Source of the DNA: Danio rerio
Lineage: Eukaryota > Chordata > Actinopteri > Cypriniformes > Danionidae
Length of the DNA: 64,000 nucleotides
Reading direction: 5' to 3'
Assembly (NCBI RefSeq): GCF_049306965.1
Contig: NC_133184.1
Location: 1,255,001-1,319,000, forward strand
Positions 38,675 through 50,339 of the stretch are shown one piece after another. Each line of letters opens with the position of its first letter. Positions within the stretch are counted from its first letter, which is position 1. The notes under the pieces are model-generated. The model was not told the DNA's origin and did no database searches. It saw nothing but the letters and a program-made list of their open reading frames with translations. The position numbers and the translations under genes were made by a program.

Positions 38675-40002
38675 CCCTGCTGAAAGAACTGCATAAGCTG
38701 GGAAGGTTTGGTTTAATGCTGGTCTTGCTGGTTTCAATGCTGGATTCAATGCTGGACTAACTGGTTTCAGTAGGGGTTTTGCTGGTTTCATTGCTGGACT
38801 AGCTGGTTTCAGAATAGGTATAGCTGGATTCAATGCTGGTTTTACTGGTTTCAGTGATGGTTTTGCTGGTTTTAATGCTGGACTTGCTGGTCTCAAACTG
38901 GTCTTGCTGGTTTCAATGATGGTCTCAATGCTGGTCTTGCTGGTTTCAGTGCTGGTCTCAATACTTGATTTATTGGTCTAAAAGATGGTCTTGCTGGTTT
39001 CAATGATGGTTTTGCTGGTTTCAATGCTGGTTTCAATGCAGGTCTTGGTGGTCTTGCTGGTTTCAATGTTGGTCTTGTTGGTTTCAATGCTGGTTTCAAT
39101 ATTTGACTTGCTGGTTTAAAAGCTGGTCTTGCTGGTCTAAATTGTGCTCTTGCTGGTTTCCATGCTGGTCTCAATGCTGGTCTTAAAGCTGATCCTGCTG
39201 GTTTCAATGCTGGTCTCAATGCTGGTCTTAAAGCTGGTCTTGCTGGTTTCTATGCTGGTCTTGCTAGTTTTAATGCTGGTTTCAATGATGATCTCAAGCT
39301 TGTCCAGCAAGACCACCATTGAGACGAGCATTGAAACCTGCAAGACCAGCATTGAAACCAACAAGACCACCATTGAGACCTGCAAGACCAGCATTGAGAC
39401 CAGCATTGAAAAGAGCAAAACAAGTATTGAGCCCAGCTTTGAAACTAGCATAAAAAAAACTGCAAGACCAGCATTAAAACCAGCTTTGAAATGAGCAAGA
39501 CCAGTATTAAGACCAGCTTTGAAACTAGCATTAAAACCAGAAAGACCAACTTTGAAACCAACAAGACCAGCATTGAGACCAGCAAGACCAGCATTAAAAC
39601 CAGCAAGACCAATATTGAGACCAACAAGACCAATATTAAGACTAACAAGACCAGCATTAAAACCAGCAAGACCATCATTGAGACCAGCAAGATCAGCATT
39701 GAAACCAGCAAGACCAACATTAAGACCAGCATTGAGACCAGCAAGACCGGCATTGAAACCAACAATACCAGCATTGAGACCAGCTAGACCAGCATAGAAA
39801 CCAGCAAGACCAACAATGAGACCAGCAAGACCACCATTGAAAACAGCAAGTCCTGCATTGAAACCAACCAGACCGGCATTGAGACCAGCAAGACCAACAT
39901 CAAAACCATCAAGACCAGCAAGACCAACATTGAGACCCAACAAAGTCAGCATACCAGCATCAAAACACACCTTACCAGCATATGCAGTGTTTTCAGCAGG
40001 GT
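38675..40002. mobile_element. Giant palindrome of 21-bp repeats with transposon ends
   Basis: The left arm (38690-39305) is built of GGTCTTGCTGGTTTCAATG-type units. The right arm (39305-39990) holds the reverse complement (CATTGAAACCAGCAAGACC). The ends CCCTGCTGAAAGAACTGC and TTTTCAGCAGGG match the palindromic element at 6950-7358. Open frames of up to 296 codons arise because the unit is 21 bp. I judge them artefacts. Confidence 0.92.
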
Positions 40003-40973
40003 GGTTCTTTAAATATAGCTTTTCCATCTATTTAAATTCCTTGTAAATGCACACCCAATCTGTTGGTCAGATTACGAAGACGTATTATTCACGCCGAACT
40101 ATATGGATTTTCTGGTCCATCGGGTCTGGACGTGACTGCTTTGCTGCATGAATTCACTGTAGTGGGCTTATTAATCTGTAAGTATGAAGTATGAATGCCC
40201 AGCCCTGTATAGGAAAAGCTGTATGTTACAGAGACTGTGCTGTGTGTCTGTGCATGTCTGCTACAAAACTTTCATTTACTATGCAAAACTATTTGTTGCA
40301 CAAAGTGAACGGAAACAACACCACACAGTTGATATACCCAGATTTTAGCCATGATATAATAGATACGCTGAGCTTCACATATCAGGAAAACAATATCTCT
40401 GTTGCTTATGATCCTTTATTAAAAAGGAATGAATGTATCTGCTTTTGTTAAAAAGATGGAGTCGTTTTGCTGAATCCAGTAAACTGTTTCACATCTGAGG
40501 CTTCAGGTTCAATTTCAGACACTTGCCTTTTCTATGTTCTCTCTGTCATCAGCACTGTTCGTTAGCATACATGTTCCTCTGTTTACCTGCTGCTGTTACT
40601 CAAGAGTAACTCATCAACATAATCAATAAAATCAACAGTATTTTACACGTCTGCCTGTGGTGTTTACTTCACAGAATAATTTGTGTACACACTTGTGTTC
40701 AAATTCACTATTCTCTCTTGAATCCCTGCTGAGCTCAGTTTTAACAGCAGACTGCTCGCCCGCTAACATTATCAAGCAAAAGGCTATCTCAGTGTTAACT
40801 CTTGAAGAGAACTTTTAAACTCTTTCCTTTTTCTTTCCTAGACGTTTTATTTAAATGACCTGACTATTATAAAAAGTATGTTCAGAGTTGTTTTCTTTTA
40901 ACTCCCCTAATATGAAAAATAAAATAAAAAATACTCCCTCTAGTGGTGGAGAGGACATCACAGGTTCAACAGT

Positions 40974-41313
40974 GTTCATTCATTCATTTTCTTTTCGGCT
41001 TAGTCTCTTTATTAATCCAGGGTCGCCACAGCGGAATGAACCGCCAGCTTTTCCAGCATATTTTTATGAAGAGGATGCCCTTCCAGCCGCAACCCATAAC
41101 TGGGAAACATCCACACACACTCATTCACTAAGGACAATTTCACCTGTACCACATGTGTTTGGGCTGTGGGGGAAACCGGAGCACCCGGAGGAAACCCACA
41201 CGAACACAGGGAGAACATGCAAACTTCACACAGAAACGCCAACTGAGCTGAGGCTCAAACCAGGGACCTTTTTGCTTTGAGGCAACAGCACTACCTACTG
41301 CGTCACCCTGAAC
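40974..41313 (-). mobile_element. DANA-type SINE, full-length
   Basis: On the minus strand it starts at a CAGGGTGACGCAGTAGGTAG head and ends in a GAAAATGAATGAATG tail, with all body blocks present. Confidence 0.92.
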
Positions 41314-41410
41314 AGTGTTCAAGGCTTTTATTTATAAAACGGTGCTAGAATCCTTCCTAAAAGTTAACGAACGCCGGAATAAATTGTGTTTTTATTAATA
41401 ACTATGACTC

Positions 41411-41950
41411 ATAGGGCCACGCGGTGGCACAGTGGGTAGCACAATCGCCTCACAGCATGAAGGAAGCTGGTTCAAGCCTCGGCTGCGGTTTCCCCCACAG
41501 TCCAAACCAGCCTGATCTCACGAGAAAACGTAAGTATTTTACGTTTTGCCAGTTTAGTGGCTAATTCGTACGAATTCGTACGAGTTCAGTCGTACGAAAT
41601 GGTACGATTTTTAAAAAGGAGGCGTGGCACCTGACCCCACCCCTAACCCCAACCGTCATCGGGGGATAAGCAAATCGTACTAAATTGTACGAATTAGATC
41701 GTACGAATTCATACAAATTAGCCACTAAATGAAAAAGTTACGAATTGCCGTGAGATAACACATGCGCTAAAGGGGAATTGATTAACTAAATTGTCTGTAG
41801 CGTATGTGTGTGTGAATGAGTGTGCACGGGTTTCCCAGAGATGGGTTGCAACTGGAAGGGCATCCAATAAGTTGGCGGTTCATTCCAATGTGGCGACCCC
41901 GGATTAATAAAGGGACTAAGCCGAAAAGAAAATGAATGAATAAATGAATC
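41411..41950 (+). mobile_element. DANA-type SINE interrupted by a MITE
   Basis: The head GCGGTGGCACAGTGGGTAGC and first half run to about 41508. The second half (ACATGCGCTAAAGGGGAATT onward) resumes at about 41752. Confidence 0.9.
41508..41752. mobile_element. MITE inside the SINE, ends TGATCTCACG
   Basis: It has inverted ends TGATCTCACGAG and CCGTGAGATAA and arms with GGCTAATTCGTACGAATTCG and its complement. It is about 245 bp and noncoding. Confidence 0.85.
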
Positions 41951-42389
41951 ATGATGATTTAAAGTGGTTCAATTAAGTTGATTCATAAGTTAAATGTGTG
42001 TGCAATGTTGCGCTGAAAGTCTGAAACTTTATCTCGATAATCTTCAAACTACAAAAATTAACCATGGTTTGATTACAGGAGATTAATTACTTTTCGCTTC
42101 TATGTAAATATTTGATTGAAAGGCTGATTAGCAATGCATTGTTTTCATAGTATTATTACAATTTTACTATAGACCATTTTAACACGGTCATGCATGGCCC
42201 GAACATTTCCTGCCTGTTATCAAACTATTTCATAACAGTTACAATTTAATCCTAACTTATTGTTAAAACAGCTTTGATGGCATTATTTATCAATATGTGG
42301 CTCTTTTTGGATTCTCAATAGCTATAGAAATTCAAAATGCAAAATAGGAAATAAATCGGGACCATTGTCATTGTTTACATCCCTCAAAA

Positions 42390-42615
42390 GAGTCTATAGT
42401 AAAGCAATGTTTTTAAAATCTACAGTATGCACCAAAAACCATGGCTATAATCACATTTACTACAGTTTTACTAAAGTAAAACCATGATTATTTTTGATAC
42501 ACAACACAACATTGGGTACAATTCTGTTTCCTTACCAAAACTGCCTGACAATAATTAAAAGGATAATAATTTTTATCTCACAGCATTAACTTGTAAAAAA
42601 AGCTTTCGTATACCT

Positions 42616-42705
<90 letters not shown>

Positions 42706-43090
42706 AGTATTTATAATTATTATTATTACATGTATTATATTTTATAATAATAAAAATATTAATAATATTTATAATAATAATTATTATATGTAGAGAGTGC
42801 AAGAGCAGCTTCAGAAATTACTAGAAATCATGCAGTTGAGATTCCCAGTGCTCACTGTAGACAGTGTAGACAGTCGCAGCTTCTCATTGGCAGAGAGTCT
42901 ACAAACTGTAGACAGTTCGGCCTTTTGATTGGCCGAGAATCAACAATGTCCACAATAACTGTAGACTCTTGACCAATCAAAAGGCTGAACTGTCTACAGC
43001 TCTGAATCGTAGACTACCTGTTTTTTTCATAAACATAATGTAATAATATTATCTATGAGACGTTGATCCGCTGCAAATGCACTCACATAC
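42390..43090. repeat. Local tandem duplication, copy 1
   Basis: The unit contains AACCATGGCTATAATCACAT, a (TA)n run and an inverted pair (CAGTTCGGCCTTTTGATTGG / CCAATCAAAAGGCTGAACTG). It is repeated at 43110-43738 and continues at 45317-45470. Confidence 0.9.
42613..42700. repeat. (TA)n microsatellite
   Basis: About 40 TA units in duplication copy 1. Confidence 0.95.
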
Positions 43091-43351
43091 ACACAGACAT
43101 AGCTATATTAAGTGTCTATAGTAAAACCATGTTTTTAAAATCTACAGTACACACTGAAAACCATGGCTATAATCACATTTACTACAGTTTTACTAAAGTA
43201 AAGCCATGATTATTTTTGATACACAACACAGCAATGGGTACAATTCTATGTTTGCTCACCAAAACTGCATGACAATAAAGGTTAATGATTTTTATCTCGC
43301 AACAAAGTATTTACTTATCAAAACAGATTTCATATACCTTAAAAAAATAAT

Positions 43352-43428
<77 letters not shown>
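43352..43428. repeat. (TA)n microsatellite
   Basis: About 38 TA units in duplication copy 2. Confidence 0.95.
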
Positions 43429-43436
<8 letters not shown>

Positions 43437-43738
43437 ATTATTATTATTTTTTATAATATTATTATATAGATCATATTTTATAATAATAAATATAATAATA
43501 TTTATAATAATAATTATTATATAGAGAGAGTGCAAGAGCAGCTTCAGAAATGACTTGAAATCATGCAGTTGAGATTCCCAGTGCTCACTGTAGACAGTCG
43601 CAGCTTCTCATTGGCCGAGAGTCTACAAACTGTAGACAGTTTGGCCTTTTGATTGGCCAAGAGTCAACAATGTCCACAATAACTGTAGACTCTTGACCAA
43701 TCAAAAGGCTGAACTGTCTACAGTTCTGAATCGTAGAC

Positions 43739-43873
43739 CAGGGGCGCCCCCAAGGGGTGGCCAGGGGTGGCCACGGCCACCCCACGGTAAACTCTGGCCA
43801 CCCCTGTGGCCACCCCAATATAATTTTGCTGTTGACATTATTGATTTCAAATGTACTTATAAATTCCTAATAT

Positions 43874-43933
<60 letters not shown>

Positions 43934-44207
43934 AATGCAGCCACTATTATTGTTGGTGTTACTGACGTAGCTCTCCCCCTCTGGTTCAATGCTGGTGAAA
44001 GCAAACTGATGCATGCGCGCAGAAAACCATTCCCGCGCGCCTCACGCACTCCTGTGTGAATCCCGGTTGGTTGTTTCCATGCACGTCGACAAAATAGGCA
44101 CCGCTCATGTGCCGTGAATCCGGATTAACAGCCTTTTGTGGAGAGGTGTCGGCACGCAGCGAGTTTTGAAAGTCGACTAAAGTTTATATAAAATGATGAT
44201 TATGATT

Positions 44208-44240
<33 letters not shown>

Positions 44241-45316
44241 TTACTTTCACTAAGCATGGCTTTAAAGCAGAAAGGATGGATAATGAGTCAGGGAGGTAAG
44301 ACTTCATAACATGATTTCTCAGCCATGATCTGGTCTAAGACCACAGATAATTATTTAGAATTGTCATAATTAATTTTCATGCAAAAGGTTTCTTAAGTGA
44401 TCTTGGCATATCACTCCAGTTGTTGTTTTCCAGTAATATTGGGATTGATTACTGTTATTTATTTAGAATAATAATTGTATAATAATATTAATATTAATTG
44501 TATTTATTTAGAATAAATATAAATAAATGGTTATGTTTATTAAATAACAAATCTAACAATTCAAGGGAGGTGGGGTGTATAGGGTGGTTTGCCAGGGTGT
44601 CATTTAAACTAGAACCGCCTCTACCCTTCCCGATCGTCGTTGACAGCACGCACACACCTTCAATAGACAGCAATGGCAATTTAATATTTACCTTAAGGTA
44701 CAGTATATCAATAGAAGAAGCTGCATTAATAAAATAGCTCAAAAAGCAATATGGATAAATGATATTATTAGGTATAGTGAGTGTGTATAGTAATGCCTTT
44801 TGTTCAGTTTGTTTGGGTTATTAATAAACTCATTATTCTTTCATTTTCTTTTCGGCTTAGTCCCTTTATTAATCCAGGGTCACCACAGCGGAATGAACCG
44901 CCAACTTATCTAGCACATTTTTACACAGCGGATGCCCTTCCAGCTGCAACCCATCACTGGGAATAATATACTCATTAATCTTCATTAATTTTAGACATGG
45001 CATATACCTTATGATGTACAATAAAAGCACGTAAAAAAAGAGTTATTTATACAGTATATATATAAATATAAAAAGTGTTTTTAAACTAAACATAGATTTT
45101 TATTTGGTTTGACCTTGTACTTTCTGAATTATTTCAAGGAATAAATTGCAATATTTCAAGAATAATTAATTAAATGAATAAAAACAACATTATTTCATTT
45201 ACCAGAAACAAAAATATAACATTACACTGAATTCATTATTTTTTTAGTGTGCCACCCCAAGATTTGGTGCGGCCTCTTCTGGCCACCCCTAAGAAAATTT
45301 TCTCGGGGCGCCACTG
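43739..45316. mobile_element. hAT-type element with 8-bp target duplication
   Basis: The ends CAGGGGCGCCCC and GGGGCGCCACTG are flanked by TCGTAGAC on both sides (43731-43738 and 45317-45324). The interior holds GGTGGCCAGGGGTGGCCAC blocks, an (AAAT)n run at 43876-43935 and a (GAT)n run near 44190-44240. No transposase is seen. Confidence 0.9.
44834..44962 (-). mobile_element. DANA-type SINE fragment (3' half)
   Basis: TCGGCTTAGTCCCTTTATTA and GCGGAATGAACCGCC match the 3' half of DANA. It lies inside the hAT-type element. Confidence 0.85.
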
Positions 45317-45474
45317 TCGTAGACTACCAATAATCAGATGCCCTACAAGGAAATAAACAGCATGACTTTATCATTACAAGTGTTGGTTTGTTTTTTTATA
45401 AACATAACGTAATAATATTACCTGTAAGACCCTGATCCGTTGCAGATGTACTCACACATAGACACAGCTATATT

Positions 45475-45836
45475 TCATTTATAACACAGCAAATTGACAT
45501 TGCATGCAGGTCATCTTTAAAGCCTGAATGCAAACAGCCTCATAATGATTTAAAAGTCAAAAATAAACGTCATCGATTTAATTAGCATGCAATATCACAA
45601 TAGTCCAAATACAGTGAACTGTTTTATTTATTGCACATTTAAACAATTCATTTCCACAGCTAAACATAACATTATATGACATTATGAGTGCAAATGTAAT
45701 ACAGAAAAGCAATGAGAAATAAATAAAACATAATAATAATAATAAATGAATTAAGCAAATTCGAGGCAAGGTCGTTAAATTACATAACACACTCATTTAC
45801 ACAAAACTTCAGACCTTTTTGTGTTCAGAAGAATAA
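45475..45836. other. Unannotated AT-rich stretch
   Basis: I see no repeat, gene or hairpin here beyond a short (AAT) run. Confidence 0.4.
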
Positions 45837-45837
45837 G

Positions 45838-46065
45838 TACACTCTCAGAAATAAAGGTACAGGAGCTGTCACTGCTCCAGTGCCTTTTCAAAAGGTACAT
45901 ATTTGTACCCAAGAGTCCAAAGTGGTACCTCAAAGGTAAATATTATGATGTACCTAAAAAGTATCTTCGAGGTACCATTATGGACCCTTCAGGTACAAAT
46001 ATATACCTTTTGAAAAGGTGCTGCCCCAGTGACAGCTCCTGTACCTTTATTTCTGAGATTGTAGA
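45838..46065. mobile_element. Palindromic MITE with CACTCTCAGAAATAAAGG end
   Basis: It has inverted ends CTCTCAGAAATAAAGGTACA and GTACCTTTATTTCTGAGA, and repeated GGTACC-type blocks. The roughly 110-codon open frame across it is a by-product. It is a widespread fish element. Confidence 0.88.
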
Positions 46066-46475
46066 TGCTGAAAAAAACTATGGGGATGTCCAAAAGTGTT
46101 TTACTGTGGTTGTTTACAGCCTGCGGTGGACAGCTGATTCACAAACACATTGATATTATTCACATTCTCTGTATTTTACATGCATTAACATAAAACGTTT
46201 ATGTCTATTTAACATTTAAATCAAATATAATATTGTTTGTGACTTTTACTAATTAAATGAAATCATTATATTTTACAACAACATCAAATAAATCACAAAT
46301 TATTTTTAAAGATCTGTCTGTGAAGTGCAGAGGTGGACCCAGAAGTGTCGTTAGAAAGTTATTATATATAGAATTATAGGGTCATGAAACCCCCTTGTTT
46401 CAGCAGGATGTTTTCACACCTCTACTTTGGAAAATGTCAGGAAAGTTTGCGTATCCAGCTTTATTTACCCTGTAT

Positions 46476-46613
46476 TTATTCATTCATCCATTTTCCTTCA
46501 AGTTAGTCCCTTATATATCAGGGGTCGCCACAGCAGAATGAACCGCCAACTTTTGCAGCATTTGTTTTACAGAGTGGATGCCCTTTCAGCCGCAACCCAG
46601 TACTGGAAAATAC
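46476..46613 (-). mobile_element. DANA-type SINE fragment
   Basis: GGGGTCGCCACAGCAGAATG and GATGCCCTTTCAGCCGCAAC are the 3' half of DANA on the minus strand. Confidence 0.85.
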
Positions 46614-47049
46614 CCTGTATTTACAATGGCAAAAATAACATTAAGAAGACTGCATTTTAATTCAGTATTAGATTCTGAAATTATCTGTAACTTATCATTA
46701 ATTAAAAGCTAGTATAGATGGCAGGACATTGTCTCAATTCATTAAGAACCAAGCACTGAAGATCTAATCAGTGAACAATTAACTAAACTATGACATACAT
46801 ATTATATACATTCATTATTGAGAATATTCTATTGAGGCGAGATGTTTTACATTTGTAGTGTCAAAATGATTTAATTACTGATTTTAACTGAGGTTAACGT
46901 TGTTTGATATTCGCACATTCGTTCATTTTTGAACATTGATAACTTGACACGTTCCCTATATTTACCATAAATATTTGGTCTGGAAAAACAAGCAAGTATG
47001 ACTTCGAAACGCAATTAATTTTAGGGTAAAAGTCCGAATGTGCGATTAT

Positions 47050-47080
47050 TATTTTTTTTTATTTTTATTTTTTATTGGTA

Positions 47081-47111
<31 letters not shown>

Positions 47112-48576
47112 CTCAATAACAAACATACAAAATCCAACAATTTACACAAAAGAACACAATGACAATAACAGATCAGGATAAACAATATAAACTTTAAAAA
47201 TTAAATAAAAAAAAGAAACAAAAGGGAGAAAAAATAAATAAATAAATAAAATTAAACATACATAACACAAATACAGCAAGAGGAAAGGAGGACTTATGTA
47301 ACCGTGCTGTTTCCAAAATATTTATCATAAAGAACTAAAAATCTATCACTTTTCTTATTATTAATTAATCTAAGAGATTTAATAAAAACATCAATTTCTA
47401 TTAAAAAATGTGAAAAAGAAGGCTGCGAACAGGAGAATTTTTGTTTATGGATAAAATATTTTCCATACAAAATAAAAAAGTCAATAATGAAATTCTCTGA
47501 TATATCAGCCCCACCTCCATAATAACAAACGACATCCTGAAGATGAAAGGGTCTGGAAGAAGCAATGTGGTTACCTATATGGAGATATAAGTTTTTCCAA
47601 AAGTTTTTTGTACTTTCACATTGAAAAAATATGTGAATCAGCGTTTCGTCTTCACTCTTACAAAATGTGCATAAACTGTCAATCTCCAAATACTTTGCCA
47701 AAGTACCGTTTACTGGGTATATTTTATGAAGAATTTTGAAATGAACCTCTTTTGTTTTATTGGAAATGCAGTACTTATGAGGTAATAGCCAGGCTTTTTT
47801 CCAGTCTGTTGTGTCAAGGAAGGATGCCCAGTAAAATTTGCCTTTAGGAACATTATATTTTTTATTTTGAAAAATTTGTCGAATATATTTATTATTACAT
47901 TTGTTGTCAAATAGACTAATTCCATTTAAAATCAGCTCTGGTTCTTTAATAACATTTTCATTAAACATTAAATGAGATTTTATAAGTTGAATTAGGCCTA
48001 ACGGAATTGCTTTTTGCACAGCATTAAATTCTTTAAAAGGTAATGGAAAATTATTATTAGACATAAATTGTTCATAAGACAAAAAGTTGCCGGACTTATC
48101 AAAAATTGAGAGAATTCCAATTATATTTCGGTTAAACCATGTAGATAGAAAAATAGATTTATTTCTAATTCTAATATCAGAGTTGTTCCATAAAAAGCAT
48201 TTATGTGGTGAGAAATTGTGGGAATAACACAATTTCCAGGAAAGAAGGACCTGCTGGTGAAATTTTGACAGTGCAATTGGCAATTTATTTGGTAGATAAT
48301 TACATTTTAAAATAAAAGGAAGACCTCCAATTTTTGTGAAAATAGAGTTTGGAATAAAAAACCATATAGAGTTGGGGTCTTTTAAGCATCTTTTAATCCA
48401 ATTTATTCTAAAAGTGTTTACTATGTCCTCAAAGTCAATCACTTCAAGTCCGCCCTCTTTTCTACTATTTGCTAGAACTGTTTTCTTAAGTTTATGGGAT
48501 TTATTTTTCCAAATAAAGTTTAAAAATATTTTGTTAACTTCTTTAGCAGTAGGGATATTAACAGAGAGAGAAAGTG
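47050..48576 (-). mobile_element. 5'-truncated L1-like LINE with perfect target duplication
   Basis: This minus-strand LINE keeps the end of ORF2 and a 3' tail ending in poly(A) (the T run at 47071-47105). It is flanked by the 16-bp direct repeat CCGAATGTGCGATTAT at 47034-47049 and 48577-48592. The frame is open from the truncation point to the stop at 47294. The protein has the zinc-knuckle motif CTFCKSEDETLIHIFFQC typical of L1/Tx1-type ORF2 C-termini, and a poly(A) tail fits the L1 clade. The open frame and perfect duplication suggest a recent insertion. Confidence 0.9.
47294..48576 (-). pseudogene. LINE ORF2 C-terminal fragment
   Basis: About 427 codons are open without interruption; the first Met is at 48442, but upstream residues (LSLSVNIPTAKEVNKIF) belong to the same protein. 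It lacks the endonuclease and reverse-transcriptase domains and so is an inactive fragment. Segments such as GGLEVIDFEDIVNTFRINWI resemble the region after the RT in fish L1-like elements. Confidence 0.85.
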
Positions 48577-49169
48577 CCGAATGTGCGATTATAAAACCAA
48601 CTTATTTACACCGTGACGTATGTCCAACGCTCAGGTAGGTGGCGCGCCTGATTTCGCGGGTCTGCTGCTGGATATTATTGGATGTCGTCGCTTTAAGTAC
48701 TTGGCAGCTATTTCTGCAGGCGAACTTTAACAAAGGTAGGTGAAAACTATTTTTGTGAAACATTAATCGTGGCCCAGTCGTCATTTCGGAGGTTTCATCG
48801 AAGTTGTTGTCGTTTACTTTTTTGATCGGCTGGTAACCACGATGATTCGGATTGCGATGTTCGGCTAAGACGAAACAGTAACTCACGCTGAAATCGGTCA
48901 GGACTTGATAACACCTGCGTGTTTATTTCTTTATTGCATGTGCATTGACGTGATTCCTGCGTGTTAAATAAGTCCAGCTAATTAGTGTAGGCTTGTAGCA
49001 GATTAGGCCTAACGTAATAATATTTGCGCTAACTTTCGTTTGTTGACTGTCTTTAAATGTGAAGTTTTGTAAACATGTGAAGCGATGTAAACATGTAGCC
49101 ATGGTGCACTTCAGGTGAGATGGTTTGCATTTATTGTGTCAAAACAGATTAAATTAAATTACTGAATGC

Positions 49170-49430
49170 AACTAGGTTAAGTTGATTTATATTCGCACAT
49201 TCGTTCATTTTTGAGCAGTGATTGGGTTCGAGCACGCTACTTTGAATATTCCTAATAACCTGTAATATGAGATATGAAATGTTTTCGAAACAACATTAGC
49301 ACTGTTGACTGAACAATGTTGATATTGGCTGCTGATATGAGTTCCCTATTTCAAATAGCAAAGAATACCTTTCAGACATTAAGGAGAAAGTCCAGAGTTG
49401 AGCTTTACCTCAATATACATACTTGCCCTA
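49170..49430. mobile_element. Decayed copy of the TTCGCACATTCG MITE
   Basis: The left end TTATATTCGCACATTCGTTC is clear. The right end (GAGTTGAGCTTTACCTCAAT) is decayed. It is the unit-1 counterpart of 58747-59033, though not at the same place. Confidence 0.6.
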
Positions 49431-49743
49431 TGTAGGTAACAAGGCCATGTGTGATATGCATTTGGAACAAATATGCTACATTTTCGTCTTGAGGTGTTGT
49501 TTGGGTCACTCTACAGAAATGTCAGTTTTTCTGTCCTAATGCTGAACAGAAATAACAGAAATATTAGGCTTAAAAGCATTTTGTTTACAATTTATTCATG
49601 TTCTGAAAATAATGTGCTTCATTTTGGGGTCAAAGACAGATTTTCTTTCATTTAAAATACTATAGTGCATTTATAGAAATATAAATAATTTTCAAATAAA
49701 TATTATAAAATACATAATGAAAGTATAATGGTTTAAGGTGTAA

Positions 49744-49781
<38 letters not shown>

Positions 49782-49786
<5 letters not shown>

Positions 49787-50262
49787 CCCCCTGAATTACT
49801 AGCCCCCTCTTTATCTTTTCCTTAATTTCTGTTTAACGGAGAGATTTTTTTTCAGCACATTTCTAATCATAATAGTTTTAATAACTCATCTCTAATAACT
49901 GCTTTTTTTTTGTCATGATGACAGTAAATAATATTAGACTAGATATTCTTCAAGACACTTCTATACAGCTTAAAGTGACATTTAAAGGCTTAACTAGGGT
50001 AATTAGGCTAACTAGGCAGGTTAGGGAAATTAGGCAAGTTATTGTATGATGATGGTTTGTTCTGTAGACTGTTGAGAAAACAAGAGCTTAAAAGGGCTAA
50101 TAATTTTGTCCCTAAAATGGTCTTAAAAAAATTAAAAACTGCTTTTATTCTAGTCGAAATAAAACAAATAAGAGTTACTCCAGAAGGAAAAATGTTTAGC
50201 AAATATTTAAAAATGAAAATAAAAAAAAATTCAAATGGGGCTAATAATTCTGACTTCAACTG

Positions 50263-50265
<3 letters not shown>
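49782..50265 (+). mobile_element. MITE, CAGTTGAAGTCAG family
   Basis: TTAGCCCCCTGAATTACTAG at the left and AATTCTGACTTCAACTGG at the right bound a near-complete copy. It is bracketed by (TA)n tracts at 49746-49782 and 50262-50333. Confidence 0.85.

Positions 50266-50333
<68 letters not shown>
50262..50333. repeat. (TA)n microsatellite
   Basis: About 35 TA units at the right end of the MITE. Confidence 0.95.
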
Positions 50334-50336
<3 letters not shown>

Positions 50337-50339
50337 TAT

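Larger units (their letters stand above)
43110..45470. repeat. Local tandem duplication, copy 2, split by a hAT MITE
   Basis: It has the same order of blocks as copy 1, including the (TA)n run and the inverted pair. The inserted element at 43739-45316 splits it. Confidence 0.9.
46885..48610. mobile_element. MITE with ATATTCGCACATTCG ends, split by a LINE
   Basis: The left end (GATATTCGCACATTCG, about 46910) and right end (CGAATGTGCGATTATAAAAC, about 48579) are inverted. Fuller copies lie at 58747-59033 and, decayed, at 49170-49430. A LINE insertion separates the halves. Confidence 0.8.

Noticed and set aside
39137-40027. 296-codon minus-strand frame in the palindrome
   Set aside because: It is a by-product of 21-bp repeats without stops. 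The opposite strand has equivalent frames.
45821-46153. 110-codon plus-strand frame
   Set aside because: It spans a palindromic MITE with GGTACC-type blocks; a known noncoding fish repeat.
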